From Chloroflexota bacterium (GTDB taxonomy: Bacteria; Chloroflexota; Dehalococcoidia; SAR202; UBA11138), in the NCBI GenBank assembly GCA_022566975.1, contig JADFHV010000081.1, forward strand, positions 1-8,437: a stretch of 8,437 nucleotides of DNA. Direction: 5' to 3'. Below the pieces are notes generated by a model. The model saw only the letters and a list, made by a program, of their open reading frames with translations, made no database searches and had not been told where the DNA came from. The position numbers and the translations under genes are program-made. The stretch's first letter is position 1; every line of letters begins with the position of its first letter. Below, piece by piece: positions 1 to 8,437 of the stretch.

Positions 1-2381
1 AAGTAGGCGTCGATGAACGCCTTGCCCTGGTCGGGGCTGAGGCCGGTCTGCTGGCTGATCCCGAACGGGCTGAGGCCGTAGACGACGCCGAAGTTCATGA
101 TCTTGGCGATGCGCCTCATGTCGGCGGTCACCTCGCCGATGGGCACACCGTATACCGACGCCGCCGTGGCCGTGTGGATGTCCTCGTCCTTGTGAAACGC
201 GTCCAGCAGGCCCGCGTCTTCGGAGATGTGCGCCAGCACCCGGAGCTCGATCTGTGAGTAGTCGGCGGCCACCAGCACGCGCTCCGGGGCATCTTCGGCG
301 ACGAAGGCTTTCCGCACCCGACGACCCAGCTCTGTCCTGACCGGGATGTTCTGTACGTTGGGGTCGTTGCTCGACACCCGCCCTGTGGCCGACCCGGTCT
401 GGTTGTAGCGGGTGTGGATGCGGCCGGTCTCGGGATTGACCAGCACGGGAAGCGCGTCTACGTAAGTGGACTTGATCTTCGTCAGCTGCCTGTACTCCAG
501 GACCTGGTCGAGGATCTCCACGGCCCTCGGGTCCACGTCGTCGGTCTCTTCACGGTTCAGATGCTCCTTTAGGCCTTCCAGGGCAGATGCGTCGGTGGAG
601 TATCCCTTCTTGGTCCGCTTGGTGGGCGGGAGCCGCAGCTCGTCGAACAGGACGTCGCCTAGCTGCTGGCTGGAGTTGAGGTTGAACTCGTGGCCAATGA
701 GCTCGAACATCCCGGTCTCGATGGCTGAGATACGTTCGGCCAGCTCCGACGACATCTCGGACAGCAGCTCCTGGTCCAGCGTCACGCCGTTTAGCTGCAT
801 CCGCACCAGGACCGGCATCAGGGGCATCTCCAGGCTCTCGAACACGCCCCTGGCGCTTTTCGTGTCAAGCTCCTCGGCGAGAGCTCCCCGCAGCCGCAGG
901 GTGAAGTCGGCGTCGGCCGACGCGTAGCCCGACGCCTTGTCGATGGGCACCTGGGCCATGGTCACCTGCTTGCGCCCAGTGCCGACGAGGTCGGCAATCG
1001 GGGTCATCTCGTGACCGAAATAGTCGAGGGCCAGCGCCTTCAGCGCTAAAGCCTTCTTGCCCGTCAGGTGGGCGGCCAGTATGGTGTCGAAATCGACGTT
1101 GCGTACGTGGGTCCCGTGCTTGGCCAGGACGGTCACGTCGTAGTTGGCGTTGTGCGCCGACTTGCCGATCTCGTCGCTCTCCAGCAGTGGAGCAATCTTT
1201 TCGAGGACTGTTTCCATGGGTAGCTGACGGCCCTCGGCGTGGCCGACCGGCACGTACCACGCTCTTCCGGGCGTGGTGGAGAAGGATAGCCCTACGAGGT
1301 CCGCCTGCATGGGGTCCTTCGACGTGGTCTCCACATCGAAGGCGAAGCTCCCGGCAGAGGTGAGCTCCCCGACGAGCGCGTCGAGGGCCTGTTCTGTGTC
1401 GACGGTCTCGTAATCGGTCTGGAGAGTCTCCTCGGCAACTCTGGCCGGCTCCGGCTCTGAATCAGCGCCGTCCTGGTGAGGCTCCGGAATCCGAGACACG
1501 GCGCTGAAGAACTCCAGCTCCTTGAGCAGCTCCACGACCTCCCCGCGGTCGTAGTTCCAGAACCGGCTAGCCTCCAGGTCCAGCTCCACGGGGACGTTCC
1601 TTACGATGGTCGTCAGCCTCTTGCCCTGCACGGCGACGTCATGGTTGTCCCTCAGCACCTGTCGGAGCCTGACCTGGGGCACGCTGTCCAGCGCCTCGTA
1701 GATGCCCTCGATGGTGCCGAACTCGTTGAGGAGACGTATCGCCGTCTTGCCGCCGATGCTCGGCACGCCGGGTATGTTGTCAGACGTGTCGCCCTGCAGC
1801 GCCTTGATGTCCGGGAGCACCTCCGGACGCAGGCCGCCGTAGCGCTCCATGACGGCCGCCTCGTCGTACACGGCCCGCTTCTGGACGCTGGAGCTCATGA
1901 GCACCCTCACCCACGGCGAAACGAGCTGGAGCGTGTCCGTGTCGCCGGTGAGGATCAGGGTCTCCATCTCCTGCTCCTCGGCCTGACGGCTCAAGGTCCC
2001 GAGAACGTCGTCGGCCTCGTAGCCCTTCATCTCGTAGATGGGGATGCGAAAGGCCGTCATCAACTCCCGGACGCGTCCAAACTGGCTTCGCAGCTCCGGA
2101 GGAGTAGGGGGCCTCTGCGCCTTGTACTCCTTGAACTCGAGGTGCCTGAACGTGGGGTACGGAAGATCGAAGGTGATGGCGCAGTGGGTCGGGCGCCAGT
2201 CCAAGAGTGTCCGCAGGAAGGAGTTGAGGAAACCGTATACCGCGCGCACCTCCTCACCCGTGGAGCTGACGTTGAGCGGCGTCTGGATGGCATGCCATGC
2301 GCGGTGAACGAGGGCGTGGCCATCCATGAGGATGAGCAGGGGACGCTCGTTTAACATGGACATTGTGCCTGCAGGGGTCAT
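1..2381 (-). CDS. polA: DNA polymerase I, C-terminus cut by the window edge
   Basis: Family A DNA polymerase for gap filling, Okazaki-fragment maturation and excision repair. The open frame gives 793 residues and continues past base 1. Residues about 10-290 are the 5' nuclease (D20 in LMDGHALVHRAW; GDTSDNIPGV with D198; helix-hairpin-helix PSIGGKTA). Residues about 325-505 are the 3'-5' exonuclease, with all acidic residues kept: D349 and E351 in DVET, D415 in NANYD, D490 in YASAD. Proofreading therefore looks active, unlike in Taq-type enzymes. The polymerase domain shows motif A DYSQIELR (D707) and motif B R757-x2-K760-x3-NFGVVYG. Motif C (HDE) lies outside the window. Three in-frame ATGs occur at 2381, 2363 and 2357; I chose 2381 because GGGAG sits 5 nt upstream. 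Upstream on the same strand is a toxin-antitoxin-like pair, but a promoter-like sequence in the gap suggests independent transcription. Confidence 0.97.
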   Translation of the reverse strand, partial: MTPAGTMSMLNERPLLILMDGHALVHRAWHAIQTPLNVSSTGEEVRAVYGFLNSFLRTLLDWRPTHCAITFDLPYPTFRHLEFKEYKAQRPPTPPELRSQFGRVRELMTAFRIPIYEMKGYEADDVLGTLSRQAEEQEMETLILTGDTDTLQLVSPWVRVLMSSSVQKRAVYDEAAVMERYGGLRPEVLPDIKALQGDTSDNIPGVPSIGGKTAIRLLNEFGTIEGIYEALDSVPQVRLRQVLRDNHDVAVQGKRLTTIVRNVPVELDLEASRFWNYDRGEVVELLKELEFFSAVSRIPEPHQDGADSEPEPARVAEETLQTDYETVDTEQALDALVGELTSAGSFAFDVETTSKDPMQADLVGLSFSTTPGRAWYVPVGHAEGRQLPMETVLEKIAPLLESDEIGKSAHNANYDVTVLAKHGTHVRNVDFDTILAAHLTGKKALALKALALDYFGHEMTPIADLVGTGRKQVTMAQVPIDKASGYASADADFTLRLRGALAEELDTKSARGVFESLEMPLMPVLVRMQLNGVTLDQELLSEMSSELAERISAIETGMFELIGHEFNLNSSQQLGDVLFDELRLPPTKRTKKGYSTDASALEGLKEHLNREETDDVDPRAVEILDQVLEYRQLTKIKSTYVDALPVLVNPETGRIHTRYNQTGSATGRVSSNDPNVQNIPVRTELGRRVRKAFVAEDAPERVLVAADYSQIELRVLAHISEDAGLLDAFHKDEDIHTATAASVYGVPIGEVTADMRRIAKIMNFGVVYGLSPFGISQQTGLSPDQGKAFIDAY

Positions 2382-2415
2382 GGTTGCTCCCGGGGCGAAG
2401 TGGCGTTATTGTGCG

Positions 2416-2446
2416 ATTCTAACCTCGGTAGGAGGGCCTGTGCCAA
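2416..2446 (-). promoter_or_regulatory. Candidate sigma-70-type promoter of polA
   Basis: On the minus strand a -35-like TTGGCA (2441-2446, 5 of 6 to consensus) is followed after 19 nt by a -10-like TAGAAT (2416-2421, 5 of 6). This lies about 35 nt before the polA ATG. The spacer is 1-2 nt longer than ideal. It was found by eye only. Confidence 0.4.
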
Positions 2447-2481
2447 CTCCGAGAGCAGACAGATTTGAGGGAGCTCGGTTC

Positions 2482-2498
2482 CGGGGTACCTGACCCCG
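2482..2498. repeat. Small hairpin in the gap between the TA-like pair and polA
   Basis: CGGGGT and ACCCCG form a perfect 6-bp stem around a 5-nt loop. A competing fold pairs the two GGTACC copies at 2485-2490 and 2502-2507. No T-tract follows on either strand, so I do not call it an intrinsic terminator. It may end or attenuate the upstream transcript. The rest of 2382-2551 holds only the polA promoter candidate. Confidence 0.3.
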
Positions 2499-2551
2499 CT
2501 TGGTACCGCGCCGGCGCTGGGGGGGGTAAGTTGATTCTGACGGTGTCCGAA

Positions 2552-2845
2552 CTAGCGCGGCACGTCTTGCCATCCGTGTCGCCCAAGAATTGCGGAGTAC
2601 TTATCTCGGGAGGGTTTGTCCAGCTCAAGCTTACAGCCCATCAAGTTGCACGCTGCATGGAATGGCTCTTCGTGATACACCATTTCGCTTGGGTAGACCA
2701 TCTCGCTGGGGCGGTCCAACTTCCTAAGACGGCCTCGTAATTCAACTGCTTTCTTCTGGGCATCGGCGTAGTCGAGGTCATGAAATTTCACCAAGCATTC
2801 CACTACCACATCCCAGAACTTGAACATAGTCTCTTCTGTCGTCAT
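2552..2845 (-). CDS. Small protein paired with the DUF3990-like gene; putative antitoxin
   Basis: A 97-residue cytosolic protein with no signal peptide or membrane segment. I cannot assign a family with certainty. Residues 8-42 look helical (FWDVVVECLVKFHDLDYADA followed by a basic stretch). Residues 56-90 carry a pattern I associate with small hypothetical proteins of TA-like loci: VYHEEPFHAACNLMG, then KLELD and KYSAIL. An exact hexapeptide duplication, PSEMVY-PSEMVY, spans residues 46-57. I chose the ATG at 2845 because it overlaps the upstream TGA stop as ATGA and has GGAAG 8 nt upstream. An in-frame ATG at 2860 would add five residues but has no Shine-Dalgarno sequence. The low G+C, small size, translational coupling and toxin-like neighbour suggest an antitoxin. 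Function is inferred from context only. Confidence 0.7.
   Translation of the reverse strand: MTTEETMFKFWDVVVECLVKFHDLDYADAQKKAVELRGRLRKLDRPSEMVYPSEMVYHEEPFHAACNLMGCKLELDKPSRDKYSAILGRHGWQDVPR
2675..2710 (-). repeat. 18-bp tandem duplication inside the small partner gene (PSEMVY twice)
   Basis: Two adjacent 18-nt units (2693-2710 and 2675-2692) encode identical hexapeptides. They differ at four positions, and all four are synonymous third codon positions (CCC/CCA, GAG/GAA, GTC/GTG, TAC/TAT). Confidence 0.9.
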
Positions 2846-3381
2846 CTGATGCGCTTCCATCGTTTGGGATCGGCGTTCAGAAACGTTATGGCGTTTGGCG
2901 TGTGGAAGCTTATCTGGTCATACCCTTGCAAGGCAACTCTCTGTCGCCAGAAAGCAGCCATAGGTCCGACAACGGTGTCATACAAGCCAGTTCCTGGGGG
3001 CCTGCGATGATCCGGGTGTCCGGTCCGGCAATGGAAAACCAGGCTCCAGAAATCGACCGCGTCGAATTCATCGCGGACGAACCAAAGACAGTCGAGTGCT
3101 GCGAGGCTGTCTCTGCTTGCCGTGAATTCCACTAATCCGGGGCTATGGGACTTGCCATCCGCTGTCGCTTCGGCAACTTTGACGAAGGCCCATGCCTCTG
3201 CTTGCCGCCTTAGTGTTGTGGTATAGAAGCCGGGTCCGAAATCTGCATCGGGATTAGCGCCTGCCAGCGACACCCCGTTCGATAGGATATCTTGTGCGTG
3301 ATGGTCGAGCGTACCGTGATAGAGGACGATGTCCTGATTGTTCCAGGGCGTGGGCATGGCCCAGGGAGGCTGCGCCGTCAT
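2842..3381 (-). CDS. DUF3990-like protein of the ADP-ribosyltransferase fold; putative toxin
   Basis: A 179-residue soluble protein matching the DUF3990 pattern as I know it. An N-terminal LYHGT (Y21-H22-G23-T24) is followed by DADFGPGFYTTT (Y53), a QAEAWA segment (60-65), YDTVVGPMA (134-142) and a C-terminal DQISFHTPNAITFL (Q156, H160). In ADP-ribosyltransferases of the H-Y-E/Q type the first His and the Tyr bind NAD and a later E/Q is catalytic. H22, Y53 and Q156 fit that arrangement, but the triad is my inference. The likely role is transfer of ADP-ribose from NAD to an unknown target, as the toxin of a pair. The start at 3381 has GAGGGAG 8 nt upstream. Its stop overlaps the next gene by ATGA. 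G+C is clearly lower than in the neighbours, suggesting acquisition by transfer. Confidence 0.8.
   Translation of the reverse strand: MTAQPPWAMPTPWNNQDIVLYHGTLDHHAQDILSNGVSLAGANPDADFGPGFYTTTLRRQAEAWAFVKVAEATADGKSHSPGLVEFTASRDSLAALDCLWFVRDEFDAVDFWSLVFHCRTGHPDHRRPPGTGLYDTVVGPMAAFWRQRVALQGYDQISFHTPNAITFLNADPKRWKRIR
2854..2858 (-). promoter_or_regulatory. Ribosome binding site that decides the start of the small partner gene
   Basis: GGAAG lies inside the last codons of the DUF3990-like gene, 8 nt before the ATG at 2845. That ATG shares four bases with the toxin stop codon (ATGA). This arrangement favours termination-reinitiation and supports 2845 over the ATG at 2860. Confidence 0.55.
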
Positions 3382-3407
3382 GTTCGAGACTCCCTCATGT
3401 CACTCCC

Positions 3408-3416
3408 ATCGTACCA
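3408..3416 (-). promoter_or_regulatory. Candidate extended -10 promoter of the toxin-antitoxin-like pair
   Basis: On the minus strand TGGTACGAT fits an extended -10 (TG-n-TAnnAT), 26 nt before the ATG of the DUF3990-like gene. No convincing -35 element is visible at 16-18 nt. The rest of the 126-nt gap to the phosphohexomutase shows no clear terminator. Confidence 0.3.
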
Positions 3417-3507
3417 TAGTGGTCACGGTCAGGCGGGTGGCACGAGGCATGGGAGGCAGGATCACGTTTTACGAACGCTGCTGGGACTACCGGTCGCGAG
3501 CTCGGGA

Positions 3508-4929
3508 CTACACCCCCGCGATGTCGCGGGTCTCCTCCAGCAGCCACTCGACCTCCTCAGCCGACTCCGCCTCGGCGTAGATGCGGACCAGCGGCTCCGT
3601 TCCCGAGAAGCGGACAAGCGACCAGAAGCCGCCCTCAAGGAGGAAGCGCACCCCGTCGCGGGTGTCGGTCCCTTCCACCTTTCTTCCTCCCAGCTCCGTT
3701 GGACGCGCCGCCAGGGTCCGCCGGCGTATGGCGTCCCCCTCCTCCGCGTCGAACTTCAGGTCCCACCGGTCGTAGGAGTGAGGGCCGACCTTCTCGACGA
3801 GCATGTCCAGCAGCTCTGACGGGGACTTGCCGGTCTTCACCATCATCTCCAGCAGCATCAGGCCGCTGAGGATGCCGTCACGCTCGGGGATATTGCCCCT
3901 GAAGGCGTAGCCGCCCGACTCTTCGCCGGCCAACAGGGCGTCCTCGCGCATCATCACCGGCCCGAGGTGCTTGAAGCCCACGGGCTCGTCGAAGACCGGC
4001 ACGCCGTACGCGTCCCCAAGGCGGTCTATCATGCTGGTCATCGTGATTGAGCGGACCAGCGGGCCCCGTCTCCCCAGGACCTCCAGCTGGTGCAGGCACA
4101 GCAGCGCGAACGCCTGCAGCGTCGTGATGAACCGGCCGGTCTCGTCGACGACGCCCAGTCGGTCGGCATCGCCGTCGGTCGCCAGGCCGACGTCCGCGTC
4201 CTGTCCGGGCACCGCCGACATCAGCGCGCTCAGGTTCTGGGCGATGGGTTCCGGCTGGGCGATGCCGGGGAAGGCCGGATTGCGCTCTCCGTGGAGCTCG
4301 GTCACTTTAGTGGTCCCGCCGTCCAGCAGCTTGGCCAGGTATCCGGCGCCGGCCCCGAACATGGAGTCCACGACGATGTTCAGGCCCGCTCGTCGGATGC
4401 CGTCAATGTCCACAAGGGTGGCGATATGCCCCAGGTACGAGGGCTCGGGGTCGAAGTACTCCAGGAGGCCCTGGCTCTCCGCCTCCGGCAGAGACATGCG
4501 GCGCGGCGCCCCCGATGCCTCGGCGTTTGCGATGTGCGCCTCCAGGTCTTCTATGACGGCCTGGGAGGCGCTTCCCCCGTAGTCGGGCTTGTACTTGAAC
4601 CCGTTCCAGCGCCAGGAGTTGTGGCTGGCCGTGATGACGACGCCGCCCCCAGCGCCCCGCGCCACGAGGTTGTATGACAGCGCGGGCGTGGGCGCGGGCC
4701 TGTCGCAGAGTAACGTCACGATGCCGTTGGCCGTGATGACCTCGGCGACGGCATCGGCGAACTGCGCCGACCCGAACCGGGTGTCGTAGCCGATCGCCAG
4801 GCCGCCGGCCGCCTTACCTCGCGCAGCCAGCAGAGAGGCGGTCCCCTGGGCGCACAGCCGCACGTTGTCGAAGGTGAATCCTTCGGCGATAACGTCGCGC
4901 CAGCCGTCTGTACCGAATCTTATGGGCAT
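3508..4929 (-). CDS. Alpha-D-phosphohexomutase (phosphoglucomutase/phosphomannomutase family)
   Basis: Interconverts hexose 1- and 6-phosphates through a phosphoserine, feeding glycogen, cell-wall or exopolysaccharide sugar nucleotides. At 473 residues it has the usual length and all four domains. N-terminal FGTDGWR (5-11) is the family signature. The phosphoserine loop is VVITASHNS (S102), the metal loop is TDGDADRLG (D252, D254, D256), the sugar-specificity loop is GEESGG (335-340) and the phosphate-binding loop is RFSGTEPLVRIY (440-451). The NGFKYKPDYGG segment after the phosphoserine loop resembles glucose/mannose mutases more than GlmM, but substrate choice cannot be fixed from sequence. 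The residue after ASHN is Ser rather than the usual Pro. The start at 4929 has only a distant GAGGG (13 nt upstream). It lies 365 nt downstream of metK across a repeat-rich gap, so it is probably transcribed separately. Confidence 0.92.
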   Translation of the reverse strand: MPIRFGTDGWRDVIAEGFTFDNVRLCAQGTASLLAARGKAAGGLAIGYDTRFGSAQFADAVAEVITANGIVTLLCDRPAPTPALSYNLVARGAGGGVVITASHNSWRWNGFKYKPDYGGSASQAVIEDLEAHIANAEASGAPRRMSLPEAESQGLLEYFDPEPSYLGHIATLVDIDGIRRAGLNIVVDSMFGAGAGYLAKLLDGGTTKVTELHGERNPAFPGIAQPEPIAQNLSALMSAVPGQDADVGLATDGDADRLGVVDETGRFITTLQAFALLCLHQLEVLGRRGPLVRSITMTSMIDRLGDAYGVPVFDEPVGFKHLGPVMMREDALLAGEESGGYAFRGNIPERDGILSGLMLLEMMVKTGKSPSELLDMLVEKVGPHSYDRWDLKFDAEEGDAIRRRTLAARPTELGGRKVEGTDTRDGVRFLLEGGFWSLVRFSGTEPLVRIYAEAESAEEVEWLLEETRDIAGV

Positions 4930-4969
4930 CTGCGCACAAAAGCCCTCGGCTCTCTGGAGATCGACCCAC

Positions 4970-4987
4970 CGACAAGCTCAGGGTGAC
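4970..4987 (+). repeat. Short interspersed motif, CGACAAGCTCAGGGTGAC
   Basis: This 18-mer shares CGAC-x2-3-GCTCAGGG with 5090-5104 and, more loosely, with the inverted copy at 5218-5241. It resembles short intergenic motifs seen in many environmental bacterial genomes, which is a recollection and not a search result. Confidence 0.5.
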
Positions 4988-5026
4988 CGGACAATTCCGC
5001 TGGCAGGGCGCTGAAAGACCTTTCGA

Positions 5027-5066
5027 CCATTCCCTTGACCCCTTCCCGGCCAGGAAGGGGGAAGAA
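5027..5066. repeat. 40-nt palindromic repeat, copy 1
   Basis: Matches 8393-8432 at 37 of 40 positions. Its core is CCCCTTCCCGG followed by CCAGGAAGGGG, an inverted repeat with 11-nt arms and one mismatch and no loop. It is followed by GAAGAA. No T-tract follows on either strand, so it is more like a REP/MITE-type element than a terminator. It lies 228 nt downstream of the metK stop. Confidence 0.85.
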
Positions 5067-5087
5067 ATCATATCTGAGGGACACCCC

Positions 5088-5112
5088 TTCGACGATGCTC
5101 AGGGCAGGCTCT
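5088..5112 (+). repeat. Short interspersed motif, second direct copy
   Basis: TTCGACGATGCTCAGGGCAG begins here and shares CGAC-x3-GCTCAGGG with the copy at 4970-4987. It sits directly upstream of the GC-rich hairpin. Confidence 0.5.
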
Positions 5113-5122
5113 CAGACTCCCA

Positions 5123-5145
5123 GCAAAGGGGCTCCGCCCCTCTGC
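5123..5145. repeat. GC-rich hairpin
   Basis: GCAAAGGGGC and GCCCCTCTGC pair in a 10-bp stem with a single mismatch (5126 with 5142) around a TCC loop. No T-run follows on either strand. It is unrelated in sequence to the 40-nt palindrome. Confidence 0.7.
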
Positions 5146-5161
5146 ACACCCCGTTTCCGCA

Positions 5162-5207
5162 GCCTGCCAGTCCATCTCTTGGTTTATTCCGCGAGCTTGC
5201 GGCAGGC
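5162..5207. repeat. Nested inverted repeat
   Basis: GCCTGCC (5162-5168) pairs perfectly with GGCAGGC (5201-5207). Just inside the right arm, CCGC (5189-5192) and GCGG (5199-5202) form a competing small hairpin around GAGCTT. A TTTT run at 5212-5215 follows on the plus strand, but no plus-strand gene ends here. Confidence 0.45.
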
Positions 5208-5217
5208 GGGCTTTTCC

Positions 5218-5241
5218 GCTCATGGTGAGGCCGTCGAACCA
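5218..5241 (-). repeat. Short interspersed motif, inverted copy
   Basis: Read on the minus strand this gives GTGGTTCGACGGCCTCACCA followed by TGAG. It is similar to the CGAC-x2-GCTCA core at 4970-4987 in the opposite orientation. The match is short and could partly be chance. Confidence 0.35.
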
Positions 5242-5294
5242 CGTTTTCTGTGGCCGGGGTCCTCGCGCAGGAGGTCGGGCCGGCCGGGCCCTGG

Positions 5295-6539
<1,245 letters not shown>

Positions 6540-6607
6540 GTGCGGGTCCTCCTTCTCTGCGGCAGGTCCGGCCGATATGGGCTCGGGCCACCTGGTTCAA
6601 GCGCGTC

Positions 6608-7042
6608 TCAGGCGAGTCCCAGCCGCTCCTTCTGGCTCCGGCTCAGAATCACCAGAACGGCGTTGCCTTCGGCTATAAGCTCGCCATCTTCGTCGGTCAG
6701 TTTAGCCGACACGTTCATCGTGCGGTCGGAGCGATCGACCAGCCGGGCTCTGGCGAAGATCTTCCCGCCCGTTCTGGCGGCCCTGTGAAATCGCGTGTCC
6801 ATGCTTTTCATCATGACCACCACACCCTGGTAGTAGGGTAGGTTCTCGAGGACCTCGTACAGCAGGCTGGTAATAATCCCTCCGTGGACTATGCCGGGCC
6901 ATCCCTGGTGCTCGCCCCTCGGAACGAATTCGGTGGTCAGGTCGCCGTCCTCCAGTCTCAGCGACAGCTTCAGGCCGGCGGGATTGCGGGCGCCGCAGCC
7001 GAAACAGTCCGGGAACCGCTCTAACTCTAATTTGCCTACCAT
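6608..7042 (-). CDS. PaaI-type hotdog-fold thioesterase family protein
   Basis: A 144-residue single hotdog domain, the normal size for PaaI/4HBT family acyl-CoA thioesterases. The N-terminal CFGCGARNPAGL (C13, C16) is typical of one PaaI subgroup, followed by EHQGWPGIVHGGIITSLLYE (H53-G54-G55 caps the central helix) and the beta-sheet strands VVVMMKSMDTRFHRAARTGGKI and ARARLVDRSDRTMNVSAKL. In characterised enzymes the acid sits nine residues after the HGG histidine (D61 in E. coli PaaI); here that residue is Y62, with E63 next to it. Activity and substrate are therefore uncertain. The ATG at 7042 has AGGT 6 nt upstream. It lies 32 nt after ahcY and 68 nt before metK, so it is probably co-transcribed with both, yet no step of the methyl cycle needs a thioesterase. 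Confidence 0.85.
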   Translation of the reverse strand: MVGKLELERFPDCFGCGARNPAGLKLSLRLEDGDLTTEFVPRGEHQGWPGIVHGGIITSLLYEVLENLPYYQGVVVMMKSMDTRFHRAARTGGKIFARARLVDRSDRTMNVSAKLTDEDGELIAEGNAVLVILSRSQKERLGLA

Positions 7043-7074
7043 TCTCGTACCTGTATTCGGCGTCGGCGGCCTGG

Positions 7075-8436
<1,362 letters not shown>

Positions 8437-8437
8437 T

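Larger units (their letters stand above)
4930..5294. other. Gene-free, repeat-dense intergenic region
   Basis: I see no credible gene in these 365 nt between metK and the phosphohexomutase. The short open frames on the plus strand lack recognisable domains and run across palindromes. The stretch contains a 40-nt palindromic repeat (5027-5066), a GC-rich hairpin (5123-5145), a nested inverted repeat (5162-5207) and CGAC-x2-3-[GC]CTCA motifs at 4970-4987, 5088-5112 and, inverted, 5218-5241. I see no convincing promoter for the phosphohexomutase and no T-tract terminator for metK. Confidence 0.7.

Noticed and set aside
1476..2354. Long plus-strand open frame opposite polA
   Set aside because: It is antisense to well-conserved 5'-nuclease and exonuclease sequence of polA and has no recognisable domain, so it is a GC-rich shadow frame.
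3483..3511. Direct repeat GGGACTAC (3483-3490 and 3504-3511) as a target-site duplication bordering the TA-like cassette
   Set aside because: Both copies are on the same side of the cassette and no matching copy is seen near 2382-2551, so it does not bracket an insertion.
5027..5066. Intrinsic terminator of metK
   Set aside because: The palindrome has no T-tract on the minus strand and lies 228 nt past the stop; the near-identical copy at 8393-8432 lies upstream of a gene, which argues against a terminator role.

Overview
The window is bacterial chromosomal DNA of high G+C content; hand-counted 60-base lines in the core genes reach about 70%. All six genes I can support lie on the minus strand, so transcription runs from the right edge to the left. 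The order in that direction is ahcY, a hotdog-fold (PaaI-type) thioesterase, metK, an alpha-D-phosphohexomutase, a two-gene toxin-antitoxin-like cassette (DUF3990-type ADP-ribosyltransferase fold plus a small partner), and polA, which runs off the left edge. The short archaeal/Thermotoga-type AhcY, the composition and the palindromic intergenic repeats would fit an uncultured Chloroflexota-like bacterium. That is an inference from general resemblance, and the window has no rRNA to settle it.

Right part (5295-8437): ahcY, the hotdog protein and metK are closely spaced (gaps of 32 and 68 nt) and read as one operon. AhcY removes S-adenosylhomocysteine and MetK makes S-adenosylmethionine, so together they carry two steps of the activated methyl cycle. 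The hotdog protein between them has no known place in that cycle, and the acid normally found nine residues after its HGG histidine is a tyrosine. ahcY starts at TTG behind a strong Shine-Dalgarno sequence. Upstream of it are a small hairpin and one copy of a 40-nt palindromic repeat.

Middle (4930-5294): a 365-nt gene-free stretch is packed with short repeats. These are the second copy of the 40-nt palindromic repeat, a separate GC-rich 10-bp hairpin, a nested inverted repeat, and several copies of a CGAC-x2-3-[GC]CTCA motif in both orientations. It separates metK from the phosphohexomutase.

Left part (1-4929): the phosphohexomutase (3508-4929) has all four active-site loops of its superfamily. 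Between it and polA lies a cassette of visibly lower G+C (several hand-counted lines at 48-58%). It encodes a 179-residue DUF3990-like protein with an H-Y-Q-like ADP-ribosyltransferase pattern and a 97-residue acidic/basic partner joined to it by an ATGA stop-start overlap. I read it as a horizontally acquired toxin-antitoxin-like pair. It is the least ordinary part of the window. polA then follows from its own likely promoter. It encodes a Pol I with intact 5'-nuclease, proofreading and polymerase motifs as far as the window shows.
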